Positions 22,622 to 31,632 of a stretch of 52,168 nt of DNA are shown piece after piece. Both the position numbers and the translations under genes were made by a program. The stretch spans positions 1 to 52,168 of the forward strand of contig NZ_FMCI01000390.1 in NCBI RefSeq assembly GCF_900091845.1, read 5' to 3'. The notes beneath the pieces are model-generated. The model did not search any database. It worked only from the letters and a program-made list of their open reading frames with translations, and was not told the origin of the DNA. The DNA is from Streptomyces sp. SolWspMP-5a-2 (lineage in GTDB: Bacteria; Actinomycetota; Actinomycetes; Streptomycetales; Streptomycetaceae). The stretch's first letter is position 1. Each line of letters begins with the position of its first letter.

Positions 22622-24145
22622 GTGCCTCATTCCATCGACGAAGCCTTCACGGCGCTGCCGCTACGCGCCCTCGCCGACGCCGCGCTGGCCCGCGCGCGTG
22701 CGCTCGGCGCCGAGCACGCCGACTTCCGGTTCGAGCGGGTGCGCAGCGCGTCCTGGCGGCTCAGGGACGCCAAGCCCGCCGGGTCCTCGGACACCACCGA
22801 CCTCGGGTACGCGGTGCGGGTGGTGCACGGCGGGACGTGGGGGTTCGCGTCCGGCGTCGATCTGACGATGGACGCGGCGGCCCGCGTCGCCTCCCAGGCC
22901 GTCGCGATGGCCAAGCTCTCCGCGCAGGTCATCAAGGCGGCCGGGTCGGACGAGCGGGTGGAGCTGGCGGACGAGCCGGTGCACCCCGAGAAGACCTGGA
23001 CGTCGTCGTACGTGATCGATCCGTTCACCGTGCCCGACGAGGAGAAGTCGGCGCTGCTGGCCGACTGGAGCGCGCGGCTGCTCGGCGCGCGCGGGGTCAA
23101 CCACGTCGACGCCTCGCTGCTCACCGTGCACGAGAACAAGTTCTACGCGGACACGGCGGGCACCGTGACGACGCAGCAGCGGGTCAGGCTGCATCCGCAG
23201 CTCTCGGCCGTGTCGGTGGACGAGTCGAGCGGCGAGTTCGACTCGATGCGCACGGTGGCGCCGCCCGCCGGACGCGGCTGGGAGTACCTGACCGGCACCG
23301 GCTGGGACTGGGACGGCGAGCTGGAGCGCATCCCGGAGCTGCTGGCCGAGAAGATGCGCGCGCCGAGCGTCGAGCCGGGCCTCTACGACCTGGTCGTGGA
23401 CCCGTCGAACCTGTGGCTGACGATCCACGAGTCCATCGGGCACGCCACCGAGCTGGACCGCGCGCTGGGGTACGAGGCGGCCTACGCCGGGACCTCGTTC
23501 GCCACCTTCGACCAGCTCGGCAGGCTCAGGTACGGCTCCGAGCTGATGAACGTCACGGGCGACCGCACCGCCGAGCACGGCCTGGCGACCGTCGGCTACG
23601 ACGACGAGGGCGTCGAGGCGCAGTCCTGGGACCTCGTCAAGGACGGCACCCTGGTCGGCTACCAGCTCGACCGCAGGATCGCGCGGCTGACCGGGTTCGA
23701 GCGCTCCAACGGGTGCGCGTTCGCGGACTCCCCCGGGCACGTGCCGGTCCAGCGGATGGCGAACGTGTCGCTGCGGCCCGATCCGGCGGGCCTCTCCACG
23801 GAGGACCTGATCGGCGGGGTCGACCGCGGGATCTACGTGGTCGGGGACCGGTCCTGGTCGATCGACATGCAGCGGTACAACTTCCAGTTCACCGGTCAGC
23901 GGTTCTTCAGGATCGAGAACGGCCGGATCACCGGGCAGCTGCGGGACGTCGCCTACCAGGCCACCACCACCGACTTCTGGGGCTCGATGGCCGCCGTGGG
24001 CGGTCCGCAGACCTATGTCCTGGGGGGCGCGTTCAACTGCGGCAAGGCGCAGCCGGGCCAGGTCGCCGCCGTCTCGCACGGCTGCCCGTCCGCTCTCTTC
24101 AAGGGCGTCAACATCCTCAACACCACGCAGGAGGCCGGTCGATGA
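22622..24145 (+). CDS. tldD: TldD-like metalloprotease subunit
   Basis: This 507-residue protein is the catalytic TldD subunit of the TldD/TldE protease. The zinc-binding HESIGH motif is at residues 269-274, within TIHESIGHATELDRALGYE. The C-terminal Cys/Gly-rich segment (GGAFNCGKAQPGQ) is also typical. TldD-TldE pairs process peptides such as RiPP precursors and the CcdA antitoxin. The GTG at 22622 follows GGGAGAG. Its last codon overlaps the next gene by ATGA, so TldD and TldE are translated together and expected to form a complex in the cytoplasm. No RiPP precursor gene is visible nearby. Confidence 0.94.
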   Translation: MPHSIDEAFTALPLRALADAALARARALGAEHADFRFERVRSASWRLRDAKPAGSSDTTDLGYAVRVVHGGTWGFASGVDLTMDAAARVASQAVAMAKLSAQVIKAAGSDERVELADEPVHPEKTWTSSYVIDPFTVPDEEKSALLADWSARLLGARGVNHVDASLLTVHENKFYADTAGTVTTQQRVRLHPQLSAVSVDESSGEFDSMRTVAPPAGRGWEYLTGTGWDWDGELERIPELLAEKMRAPSVEPGLYDLVVDPSNLWLTIHESIGHATELDRALGYEAAYAGTSFATFDQLGRLRYGSELMNVTGDRTAEHGLATVGYDDEGVEAQSWDLVKDGTLVGYQLDRRIARLTGFERSNGCAFADSPGHVPVQRMANVSLRPDPAGLSTEDLIGGVDRGIYVVGDRSWSIDMQRYNFQFTGQRFFRIENGRITGQLRDVAYQATTTDFWGSMAAVGGPQTYVLGGAFNCGKAQPGQVAAVSHGCPSALFKGVNILNTTQEAGR

Positions 24146-25536
24146 GCGCCCGTACGTCCACGCCGCACGAGATCGTCGAGCGGGCGCTGGAGCTGTCCAC
24201 CGCCGACGGCTGCGTCGTGATCGCCGACGAGCAGTCGTCCGCCAACCTGCGGTGGGCGGGCAACGCGCTCACCACCAACGGGGTCACCCGCGGGCGCAGG
24301 CTCACCGTCGTCGCGACCGTGGACGGCGGCCGGGGCACCGCCTCCGGTGTCGTCTCGCGGTCCGCGGTCACCGCGGACGAGCTGGAGCCGCTGGTGCGGG
24401 CCGCGGAGGCCGCCGCGCGCGGCGCGGGTCCGGCCGAGGACGCGCAGCCGCTGGTGACCGGCGTCCCGCTGTCGCCCGACTTCACCGACGGGCCGGGCGA
24501 GACGACGTCGGCGGTCTTCGCGGAGTTCGCGCCCGCCCTCGGGGAGGCGTTCGCACGCGCGCGTGCGGGCGGCCGTGAGCTGTACGGCTTCGCCCACCAC
24601 GAGCTGGTCACCAGCTACCTCGGCACCTCGACGGGGCTGCGGCTGCGGCACGACCAGCCCAACGGCACGCTGGAGCTGAACGCCAAGTCGCCCGACCGCG
24701 CCCGCTCGGCGTGGGCGGGACGGGCCACCCGGGACTTCAAGGACGTCGACCCGGCGGCCCTGGACGCCGAGCTGGCCGTCCGGCTCGGCTGGGCCGAGCG
24801 GCGGGTGGAGCTGCCCGCCGGGCGGTACGAGACGCTGCTGCCGCCGACGGCCGTAGCCGACCTGTTGATCTACCAGTACTGGTCGGCGTCGGGCCGGGAC
24901 GCGGTGGAGGGCCGGACGGTGTTCTCGCAGCCCGGTGGCGGCACGCGGCTGGGCGACCGGCTCGCGGAGCTGCCGCTGACCCTGCGCAGCGACCCGTCCG
25001 AGCCCGGTCTCGAGTCGGCGCCGTTCGTGCTCGCGCACTCCTCGGGCGGCGACGAGTCGGTGTTCGACAACGGGCTGCCGATCGGGGCGACCGAGTGGAT
25101 CCGCGAGGGCGAGCTGTCCCGGCTGACGACGACCCGGCACAGCGCGGCCCTGACCGGTCTGCCGGTGTCGCCGACCGTCGACAACCTGATCCTGGACGGG
25201 GGTGACGACCGTTCGCTGGCGGAGATGGTCGCGTCCACCGAGCGCGGGCTGCTGCTGACCTGCCTCTGGTACATCCGCGAGGTGGACCCGGCGACGCTGC
25301 TGCTGACCGGGCTGACCCGGGACGGCGTGTACCTGGTCGAGAACGGCGAGGTGACCGGGGAGGTCAACAACTTCCGGTTCAACGAGTCGCCGGTGGGGCT
25401 GCTGCGGCGGGCCACCGAGGCGGGGCGCACCGAGAAGACGCTGCCCAGGGAGTGGGGCGACTGGTTCACCCGGGCCGCGATGCCCGCGCTGCGGGTGCCG
25501 GATTTCAATATGAGCTCTGTCAGTCAGGGCGTATAA
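24142..25536 (+). CDS. tldE: TldE/PmbA-like metalloprotease subunit
   Basis: This 464-residue protein is the non-catalytic TldE/PmbA partner. It shares the TldD fold but lacks the HExxxH zinc motif. Family blocks include LRWAGNALTTNGVTRGR at the N-terminus, the GLPIGATEW region and ENGEVTGEVNNFRFNESP near the end. Its ATG overlaps the tldD stop as ATGA, so the two are coupled. TldE shapes the substrate channel of the heterodimer. tyrS follows after only 44 bp and may be partly co-transcribed with it. Confidence 0.93.
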   Translation: MSARTSTPHEIVERALELSTADGCVVIADEQSSANLRWAGNALTTNGVTRGRRLTVVATVDGGRGTASGVVSRSAVTADELEPLVRAAEAAARGAGPAEDAQPLVTGVPLSPDFTDGPGETTSAVFAEFAPALGEAFARARAGGRELYGFAHHELVTSYLGTSTGLRLRHDQPNGTLELNAKSPDRARSAWAGRATRDFKDVDPAALDAELAVRLGWAERRVELPAGRYETLLPPTAVADLLIYQYWSASGRDAVEGRTVFSQPGGGTRLGDRLAELPLTLRSDPSEPGLESAPFVLAHSSGGDESVFDNGLPIGATEWIREGELSRLTTTRHSAALTGLPVSPTVDNLILDGGDDRSLAEMVASTERGLLLTCLWYIREVDPATLLLTGLTRDGVYLVENGEVTGEVNNFRFNESPVGLLRRATEAGRTEKTLPREWGDWFTRAAMPALRVPDFNMSSVSQGV

Positions 25537-25580
25537 CCTCGTACCCGGATCACGAGACCACCCGAGGAGATACGAGAACC

Positions 25581-26849
25581 GTGACGGACATCGTCGACGA
25601 GCTGAAGTGGCGTGGGCTGTGGGCCCAGTCCACTGACGAGGACGCACTGCGCAAGGCGCTCGCGGACGGTCCGGTCACGTTCTATTGCGGCTTCGACCCG
25701 ACCGCGGCCTCCCTGCACGTCGGCCATCTGGTGCAGGTGCTGACCATGCGGCGCTTCCAGCAGGCGGGGCTGCGGCCGCTGGCGCTGGTCGGCGGGGCCA
25801 CCGGGCAGATCGGTGACCCCCGTCCGACGGCCGAGCGCACCCTGAACGACCCGGAGACGGTCGCGAACTGGGTGACGAGGCTGCGCTCGCAGATCGAGCC
25901 GTTCCTGTCCTTCGAGGGCGAGAACGCGGCGGTCATGGTCAACAACCTGGACTGGACGGCCGGGCTCTCCGCGATCGAGTTCCTGCGGGACATCGGCAAG
26001 CACTTCCGCGTCAACAAGATGCTGACCAAGGACTCCGTGGCCCGGCGCCTGGAGTCGCAGGAGGGCATCAGCTACACGGAGTTCAGCTACCAGCTCCTCC
26101 AGGGCATGGACTTCCTGGAGCTGTACCGGCGCTACGGCTGCACGCTCCAGCAGGGCGGCTCGGACCAGTGGGGCAACCTGACGGCCGGGCTCGACCTGAT
26201 CCACCGTCTGGAGCCGGGGGCGTCGGCGCACTGTGTGGCCACGCCGCTGATGGTCAAGGCGGACGGCACCAAGTTCGGCAAGACCGAGGGCGGCGCCGTC
26301 TGGCTCGACCCGGAGATGACGACGCCGTACGCGTTCTACCAGTTCTGGCTGAACGTGGACGACCAGGACATCTCCGGCTACATGCGGATCCTGTCGTTCC
26401 GCTCCCGGGCGGAGCTGGAGGAGCTGGAGGAGCAGACCGCGCAGCGTCCGCAGGCGCGGGCGGCGCAGCGGGCGCTGGCCGAGGAGCTGACGACCCTGGT
26501 GCACGGCGCGGACCAGACGGCCGCGGTGATCGCCGCGTCGAAGGCCCTGTTCGGCCAGGGCGAGCTGGCCGACCTGGACGAGCGGACGCTCGCCGCGTCG
26601 CTCTCCGAGGTGCCGCACATCCAGGTGCGCGAGCTGTCGCCCGTCGTGGACCTGTTCGCCGAGGTCGGCCTGGTGGCCAGCAAGTCCGCCGCGCGCCGGA
26701 CGGTGAAGGAGGGCGGGGCCTACGTGAACAACGCGAAGGTCGCCGGTGAGGACGCGGTGCCGACCGCGGCCGACCTGATCCACGGACGGTGGCTGGTGCT
26801 GCGGCGCGGGAAGCGCAACCTCGCCGCCGTCGAGGTGACCGGGGCGTAG
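25581..26849 (+). CDS. tyrS: Tyrosyl-tRNA synthetase
   Basis: This 422-residue class I aminoacyl-tRNA synthetase charges tRNA-Tyr. The HIGH signature appears as HVGH (residues 46-49), and the KMSKS loop as KFGKT (231-235), as is normal for bacterial TyrRS. The segment YTEFSYQLLQGMDF and GGSDQWGN form the tyrosine and ATP pocket. The C-terminal S4 RNA-binding domain (about 355-418) is complete. GAGGAGA precedes the GTG at 25581. No T-box leader is visible in the 44-bp gap. A 15-bp perfect terminator hairpin lies 28 bp downstream of the stop. Confidence 0.97.
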   Translation: MTDIVDELKWRGLWAQSTDEDALRKALADGPVTFYCGFDPTAASLHVGHLVQVLTMRRFQQAGLRPLALVGGATGQIGDPRPTAERTLNDPETVANWVTRLRSQIEPFLSFEGENAAVMVNNLDWTAGLSAIEFLRDIGKHFRVNKMLTKDSVARRLESQEGISYTEFSYQLLQGMDFLELYRRYGCTLQQGGSDQWGNLTAGLDLIHRLEPGASAHCVATPLMVKADGTKFGKTEGGAVWLDPEMTTPYAFYQFWLNVDDQDISGYMRILSFRSRAELEELEEQTAQRPQARAAQRALAEELTTLVHGADQTAAVIAASKALFGQGELADLDERTLAASLSEVPHIQVRELSPVVDLFAEVGLVASKSAARRTVKEGGAYVNNAKVAGEDAVPTAADLIHGRWLVLRRGKRNLAAVEVTGA

Positions 26850-26876
26850 CCGGGACGGGGTGCGCACGCACGCGGT

Positions 26877-26909
26877 GAGGGGCGCGGGATCGGTGATCCC
26901 GCGCCCCTC
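26877..26909 (+). terminator. tyrS terminator
   Basis: A perfect 15-bp stem (26877-26891 with 26895-26909) closes a 3-nt GGT loop right after tyrS. It ends CTCTCGTCG with no T-tract. It also faces the convergent GlsB-like gene. Confidence 0.87.
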
Positions 26910-27022
26910 TCGTCGTCCGCGGGGCCCGTGCGGGCGGTCGGCGGCCCGGTCCGCGGGCCGCTCGTCCGGCCTCGTCCGCGCCCCTCGCCGGCTCTTTCGC
27001 GCCGGTCACCGCCCCGGTGGGG

Positions 27023-27310
27023 TCAGGTGCGGCCGCGCTGCTGCTTGCGCTTGCCGAGCGTCGCCATGTAGAGCATGTCGCCGACCGCGACGATGATGAT
27101 CGCGGCGATCAGCTGGAAGAGGTGGCGGGTCCAGTCGATGCCCGAGGTGTTGGCCACTCCGGCGGCTCGCGCGACAGCGTTACCGACGATCGCGCCCAGC
27201 ATGCCGAAGATCGTCGTCAGCCACAGGGGGCTGTGCTGCTTGCCCGGGATGATCGCCTTCGCGATCAGGCCCAGCACGAATCCGACGATGATCGCCCACA
27301 ACCAGCCCAT
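27023..27310 (-). CDS. GlsB/YeaQ/YmgE-family stress-response membrane protein
   Basis: This 95-residue integral membrane protein has three hydrophobic helices. The start MGWLWAIIVGFVLGLIAKAI and the Gly-rich GMLGAIVGNAVARAAG segment are the transglycosylase-associated (GlsB/YeaQ/YmgE) signature. A basic tail (GKRKQQRGRT) should lie in the cytoplasm. The family is linked to general stress in many bacteria, but the mechanism is not established. The ATG at 27310 is placed just before the first helix. It diverges from the DUF3099 gene across 245 bp that show no other gene. Confidence 0.9.
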   Translation of the reverse strand: MGWLWAIIVGFVLGLIAKAIIPGKQHSPLWLTTIFGMLGAIVGNAVARAAGVANTSGIDWTRHLFQLIAAIIIVAVGDMLYMATLGKRKQQRGRT

Positions 27311-27555
27311 GGCTGCCTCCTGGTTCAGCTCGACGTGAGCATTTCGCCCAGTGTCGGGCCGTCGGCGCCCCGCCGCACGTCGGGCCGGGTCAGGGCGGTG
27401 CGGCCGGGGTGACCCGTTCGCGTGGGGGCGCGGGCCCCCGCTCTCGTCGTCCCGGCGGGCGCGGCGTACCGTGGTTGCTGCCCGGAGGAAGCACCGAGCG
27501 GAGAGGCGCCGGGCCTGGGCCGGGAGAGTCCGATGCGGGCGGATGGTGGACAGTG

Positions 27556-27945
27556 ATGCTGAAGCGGCACGGCGACAGCCAGGTTTTCCGGATCACCGGA
27601 GCCCGTACCGGACTGGACGAGGACGTCCGCGGACGGCAGCGCCGGTACGTCATCTCCATGCTGATCCGCACCCTGTCCGTGATCCTCGCGGCGACCCTGT
27701 GGAACGTCGAACGGCACGTCGCCGTCGTGGCGTTGGTGCTGGGGGTGCTGCTGCCCTACGTCGCGGTGGTGATCGCCAACGCCGGGCGGGAGAACGCGCC
27801 GGGGCTGCCCACCACGTTCGTGACCGCTCCGGTGCGGCCGATGCTCGCCGCGCCGCGTTCCGACGGCGCTTTCGGGGAGGGCGGCGCGGACGGTGGCGCC
27901 GAGCGTGCGCCGGGCGCGCGGAGCGGTCCCAGGGAGTCGGCCTGA
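27556..27945 (+). CDS. DUF3099 membrane protein
   Basis: This 129-residue actinobacterial protein has the DUF3099 N-terminal block (FRITGARTGLDEDVRGRQRRYVISM) and two adjacent hydrophobic helices (about residues 35-52 and 58-76). A disordered Gly/Ala/Arg tail follows. The helices place it in the cell membrane. The function is unknown. The ATG at 27556 is preceded by GTG at 27553, also possible as the start. The leader downstream (27946-28183) holds two hairpins before the next gene. Confidence 0.85.
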   Translation: MLKRHGDSQVFRITGARTGLDEDVRGRQRRYVISMLIRTLSVILAATLWNVERHVAVVALVLGVLLPYVAVVIANAGRENAPGLPTTFVTAPVRPMLAAPRSDGAFGEGGADGGAERAPGARSGPRESA

Positions 27946-28061
27946 CGCCGTGCGGGTGGCCGAAAAGCGGAAGGTCGGCGCCCGCCAAGCTCAGGAAAAG
28001 CTCAGATCAATCATGTTGTTCCGGTGCCGGGCCGTGGGTGACCCGTGACATACTTCGTAGG

Positions 28062-28129
28062 CGCTCCGCATCCCCCGTCGGAGCGACGGACCGACGCCGG
28101 GCAGCTCCCCCCGTGGCTGCTCGGCGTCG
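28062..28129 (+). promoter_or_regulatory. Two hairpins between the DUF3099 gene and the small zinc-ribbon gene
   Basis: The first hairpin is CGCTCCG / CGGAGCG at 28062-28085. The second is a 14-bp stem with one G-U wobble (28092-28105 with 28116-28129). They could terminate the DUF3099 transcript or attenuate the downstream gene. Neither is followed by a T-tract. Confidence 0.5.
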
Positions 28130-28183
28130 CCTTGTGTGGCGGCCGTCCAGCCGTGTTCACCCCCCTCTCTGCGAGACGATCCT

Positions 28184-28402
28184 GTGAGTGACGAGACCCC
28201 GATCTGCTCCGCCAAGGGCTGCCGTGCCGCCGCCGTGTGGGTCCTGGCCTGGAACAACCCGAAGCTGCACACCCCGGACCGCCGCAAGACGTGGCTGGCC
28301 TGCGAGGAGCACCGGGAGCACCTGTCGCAGTTCCTGGGCGTGCGAGGGTTCCTGAAGGACGTCGTGCCGCTGGCCGAGTGGGAGGCGGGCGCGACCGGCT
28401 AG
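28184..28402 (+). CDS. Small actinobacterial protein with a possible zinc-binding Cys/His set
   Basis: This 72-residue cytoplasmic protein begins VSDETPICSAKGCRAAAVWVL. Cysteines in CSAKGC and the later CEEHREH could form a Cys2-Cys-His zinc site. It is conserved in actinobacteria next to moaA, and is sometimes labelled acetone carboxylase in databases, which its size does not support. The GTG at 28184 is the best start. It abuts moaA tail to tail: its stop at 28402 directly meets the moaA stop at 28403. The function is unknown. Confidence 0.8.
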   Translation: MSDETPICSAKGCRAAAVWVLAWNNPKLHTPDRRKTWLACEEHREHLSQFLGVRGFLKDVVPLAEWEAGATG

Positions 28403-29392
28403 TCAGCCGCCGATCGCGGACATCGGGCGGTCGGGCTGGAGGAACGTCGGGTCGTCCAGACCGGAACCGGCCTTCTTTCCCCACATGGCGGTGCGCCAGA
28501 TGCGGGCGATCTCCTCGTCCGGGGCGCCGGAGCGCAGGGCCGCGCGCAGGTCGGTCTCCTCGCGGGCGAAGAGGCAGGTGCGTATCTGGCCGTCGGCGGT
28601 GAGCCGGGTGCGGTCGCAGGCGGCGCAGAACGGGCGGGTCACGGAGGCGATGACGCCGACGCGCTGGGGACCGCCGTCGACCCTCCAGCGTTCGGCGGGG
28701 GCCGAGCCGCGCGCGTCGGAGCCCTCGGGGGTCAGCTCGAAGCGGGTGCGCAGGGCGGCCAGGATGTCGTCGGCGGTGACCATGCCCTCACGCTTCCAGC
28801 CGTGCTGGGCGTCGAGCGGCATCTGCTCGATGAAGCGCAGCTCGTAGCCGTGCTCCAGGGCCCAGGCGAGGAGGTCGGGGGCCTCGTCGGCGTTCAGGCC
28901 GGGCATCAGGACGGAGTTGACCTTGACCGGGGTGAGGCCGGCGTCCTGGGCGGCGGCGAGTCCGTCGAGGACGTCCGCCAGGCGGTCGCGGCGGGTGAGG
29001 GCCTTGAAGACGTCGGGCCGCAGGGTGTCGAGGGAGACGTTGACGCGGTCGAGACCCGCCTCCTCGAGCGCCTTCGCGGTGCGCTTGAGGCCGATGCCGT
29101 TGGTGGTGAGGGACATCCGGGGGCGGGCGCCGAGCGCGGCGACCCGCTCCACGATGCCGGTCAGGCCAGGCCGCAGCAGGGGTTCGCCGCCGGTGAAGCG
29201 GACCTCCTCGATGCCCAGGGAGGTGACGGCGATGTCGATCAGGCGGACGATCTCGTCGTCGGTGAGCAGATCGGGCTTGGCCAGCCAGCTCAGACCCTCT
29301 TCGGGCATGCAGTACGTGCACCGCAGATTGCACCGGTCGGTGAGCGAGACCCGCAGGTCGGTGGCGGTCCGGCCGTAGGTGTCGATGAGCAC
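28403..29392 (-). CDS. moaA: GTP 3',8-cyclase MoaA
   Basis: This 329-residue radical SAM enzyme carries out the first step of molybdenum cofactor synthesis. The radical SAM cluster motif CNLRCTYC (Cys21, Cys25, Cys28) is intact. The C-terminal second 4Fe-4S motif appears in FCAACDRTRLTADGQIRTCLF-type spacing at about 250-275. The protein ends in the GG dipeptide needed for catalysis. Starting at GTG 29392 gives the full family length. MoaA works in the cytoplasm with MoaC, which is not in this window. No Moco riboswitch is apparent upstream. Confidence 0.96.
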   Translation of the reverse strand: MLIDTYGRTATDLRVSLTDRCNLRCTYCMPEEGLSWLAKPDLLTDDEIVRLIDIAVTSLGIEEVRFTGGEPLLRPGLTGIVERVAALGARPRMSLTTNGIGLKRTAKALEEAGLDRVNVSLDTLRPDVFKALTRRDRLADVLDGLAAAQDAGLTPVKVNSVLMPGLNADEAPDLLAWALEHGYELRFIEQMPLDAQHGWKREGMVTADDILAALRTRFELTPEGSDARGSAPAERWRVDGGPQRVGVIASVTRPFCAACDRTRLTADGQIRTCLFAREETDLRAALRSGAPDEEIARIWRTAMWGKKAGSGLDDPTFLQPDRPMSAIGG

Positions 29393-29489
29393 GTGGGCCC
29401 CCTTTCCTCGCGCCGGTCCGTACGTTCATCCGTCACCTGCGAGCCTACGCGACGCCTGTGACAGCGACAGGGCCCGATCCCACGAGGTA

Positions 29490-29531
29490 CGGCCCGGCCG
29501 CGTCGTAGGGAGCTACGACGCGGCCGGGCCG
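29490..29531 (-). terminator. Terminator of the DUF485-symporter operon
   Basis: A perfect 19-bp stem (29490-29508 with 29513-29531) closes the 4-nt loop GGAG, 15 bp after the symporter stop codon. Confidence 0.9.
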
Positions 29532-29545
29532 CGGGGTACGGACGG

Positions 29546-31168
29546 TCAGTGGGCGCCCGTTCCGGTCAGGGACCTGACCTCGAGCTCCGCGTACTTGCCC
29601 GCGTCGGGCTCCTCCTTGGAGAGGTAGGTGCCGACGATGCCGAGCAGGAAGCCGACCGGGATCGAGATGATGCCCGGGTTCTCCAGCGGGAACCAGTGGA
29701 AGTCGACGTCCGGGAACATCGAGGTGGGCTTGCCGGAGACGACCGGCGAGAACAGCACCAGGCCGACGGCGGTGACCAGGCCGCCGTAGATCGACCAGAG
29801 GGCTCCCGAGGTGGTGAACCGCTTCCAGAAGAGGCTGTAGAGCAGCGTCGGGAGGTTGGCGGAGGCGGCGACCGCGAAGGCGAGGGCGACCAGTCCCGCG
29901 ACGTTCAGGTCACGGGCCAGGGCGCCGAGCACGATGGAGACGGCGCCGATACCGACGGTCGCCCAGCGGGCCGCGCCGATCTCCTGCTTCTCGCTCGCGG
30001 TGCCCTTCTTGATGACGTTCGCGTAGATGTCGTGCGCGAACGACGAGGACGACGCCAGGGTCAGGCCCGCCACGACGGCCAGGATGGTGGCGAAGGCGAC
30101 CGCGGAGATGGTGGCCAGCAGGATCGCGCCCCAGTTGGAGTCGACGCCGCCGAGGTGCAGGGCGAGCAGCGGCGCCGCCGTGTTGCCCGCCTTGTTGGAG
30201 GCGATGATCTCGTCGGGCTTGATCAGCGCGGCGGCGCCGAAGCCGAGCGCCAGGGTCATCAGGTAGAAGGCGCCGATCAGGCCGATCGCCCAGATGACGG
30301 ACTTGCGGGCGGCCTTGGCGGTGGGAACGGTGTAGAAGCGGATCAGGATGTGCGGCAGACCCGCGGTGCCCAGCACCAGGGCGATGCCCAGCGAGATGAA
30401 GTCCAGCTTGGTGGTGCCAGTGGCGCCGTACTTCAGGCCGGGCTCCAGGAAGGACGAGCCCTTGCCGCTGTTGCTCGCGGCCGAGCCCAGCAGATCGGAG
30501 ACGTTGAAGTGGAACTTCAGCAGGACCAGGAAGGTCAGCAGCACGGCGCCCGCGATCAGCAGCACGGCCTTGACCATCTGGACCCAGGTGGTGCCCTTCA
30601 TGCCGCCGATGGTGACGTACACGATCATCAGCAGGCCGACCAGGGCGACGATGCCGATCTTGCCGCCGTCGCTGGTGATGCCGAGCAGCAGCGAGACCAG
30701 GACGCCCGCGCCCGCCATCTGCGCGAGCAGGTAGAAGATCGAGACGACGATGGTGGAGGCGCCGGCCGCGGTGCGCACCGGGCGCTGGCGCATCCGGTAG
30801 GCGAGCACGTCGCCCATGGTGTAGCGGCCGGAGTTGCGCAGCGGTTCGGCGACCAGCAGCAGGGCGACCAGCCAGGCCACCAGGAAGCCGATGGAGTACA
30901 GGAAGCCGTCGTACCCGAAGAGGGCGATGGCGCCCGCGATGCCGAGGAAGGACGCGGCGGACATGTAGTCGCCGGAGACGGCGAGGCCGTTCTGGAAGCC
31001 GGTGAACTGGCGTCCGCCCGCGTAGAAGTCGGCGGCGTCCTTGGTCTGCCGGCCGGCCCAGACGGTGATGACGAGGGTCGCGGCGACGAACACCGCGAAC
31101 AGGGTGACGATCAGCGTGCGGTGCTCGGAGGCCGCGCCGCCTGCGGCGAGGGTGATCGCGGGGCTCAT
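29546..31168 (-). CDS. Sodium:solute symporter, acetate/ActP type
   Basis: This 540-residue SSS-family permease has about 13 membrane helices. The segment TKDAADFYAGGRQFTGFQNGLAVSGDYMSAASFLGIAG at residues about 42-79 is typical of ActP-like monocarboxylate/acetate permeases. Its ATG overlaps the stop of the DUF485 gene by 4 nt (ATGA). The YjcH(DUF485)-ActP pairing supports acetate or another short monocarboxylate as substrate. A 19-bp hairpin terminates the operon. A PHO-box-like direct repeat lies in the upstream region (31611-31632). Confidence 0.92.
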   Translation of the reverse strand: MSPAITLAAGGAASEHRTLIVTLFAVFVAATLVITVWAGRQTKDAADFYAGGRQFTGFQNGLAVSGDYMSAASFLGIAGAIALFGYDGFLYSIGFLVAWLVALLLVAEPLRNSGRYTMGDVLAYRMRQRPVRTAAGASTIVVSIFYLLAQMAGAGVLVSLLLGITSDGGKIGIVALVGLLMIVYVTIGGMKGTTWVQMVKAVLLIAGAVLLTFLVLLKFHFNVSDLLGSAASNSGKGSSFLEPGLKYGATGTTKLDFISLGIALVLGTAGLPHILIRFYTVPTAKAARKSVIWAIGLIGAFYLMTLALGFGAAALIKPDEIIASNKAGNTAAPLLALHLGGVDSNWGAILLATISAVAFATILAVVAGLTLASSSSFAHDIYANVIKKGTASEKQEIGAARWATVGIGAVSIVLGALARDLNVAGLVALAFAVAASANLPTLLYSLFWKRFTTSGALWSIYGGLVTAVGLVLFSPVVSGKPTSMFPDVDFHWFPLENPGIISIPVGFLLGIVGTYLSKEEPDAGKYAELEVRSLTGTGAH

Positions 31169-31521
31169 GCGCCGTCCTCCATGCGGGACTTGATGGCTTC
31201 GGCTCTGGGGTCGAACTTCGCGGCCGCGTGCCGCGCGTACCACCAGGCGATGAGGAACGTGCTGAGGAACTGGGCGAGGCCCAGGGCCAGGGCGACGTTG
31301 ATGTTGCCGAACAGCTTGGTGCCCATGAACCCGCCTGCGTAGTTCGACAGCAGGACGTACAGCAGGTACCAGGCGATGAAGGCGACCGTCAGCGGGAAGG
31401 CGAAGCCTCGGTACGAGCCGCGCAGTTCGACGAACTCCGCGCTCTCCTGCACCGCGACGAACTCCTCGGTCGGTGGGAGTCGGTCGGGTGTCTTCGACGG
31501 TGGCGGTGTCTCGGTGGCCAC
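31165..31521 (-). CDS. DUF485 membrane protein (YjcH type)
   Basis: This 118-residue protein has a polar Pro/Thr-rich N-terminus and then the DUF485 domain with two helices (about residues 43-63 and 78-98). The block FVELRGSYRGFAFPLTVAFIAWYLLYV is diagnostic. DUF485 proteins pair with SSS acetate permeases and are thought to assist them. It overlaps the downstream symporter gene by 4 nt. The GTG at 31521 is chosen because GAGGAGA lies 5 nt upstream, rather than a further upstream frame extension with no ribosome-binding site. Confidence 0.9.
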   Translation of the reverse strand: MATETPPPSKTPDRLPPTEEFVAVQESAEFVELRGSYRGFAFPLTVAFIAWYLLYVLLSNYAGGFMGTKLFGNINVALALGLAQFLSTFLIAWWYARHAAAKFDPRAEAIKSRMEDGA

Positions 31522-31610
31522 GGAGTCTCCTCGCGTTGCGGGTGCTTTTGCGACAGCGGACAGGTGGGGTGGTGCTCCCTGCTCAAGGGCACGGCGGGGC
31601 ACGGGGGCAG

Positions 31611-31632
31611 GTTCAACTCCCTTTCAACTCCC
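31611..31632. promoter_or_regulatory. PHO-box-like 11-bp direct repeats
   Basis: GTTCAACTCCC (31611-31621) and TTTCAACTCCC (31622-31632) are adjacent 11-bp direct repeats. They resemble streptomycete PhoP boxes (GTTCACC cores in 11-bp units). A GGTCACC core at 31646-31652 and the palindrome ACCTT-CGA-AAGGT at 31650-31662 lie nearby. The site is about 90 bp upstream of the DUF485-symporter operon and about 147 bp upstream of the protease gene. Confidence 0.5.

Noticed and set aside
28047..28190. A 47-residue frame upstream of the small Cys/His gene
   Set aside because: It runs through both hairpins, has no ribosome-binding site and overlaps the start of the supported gene.
29546..31342. Plus-strand long frame opposite the symporter
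   Set aside because: It is the shadow of the symporter gene, with Asp/Gly/Gln-rich low-complexity translation and no family match.
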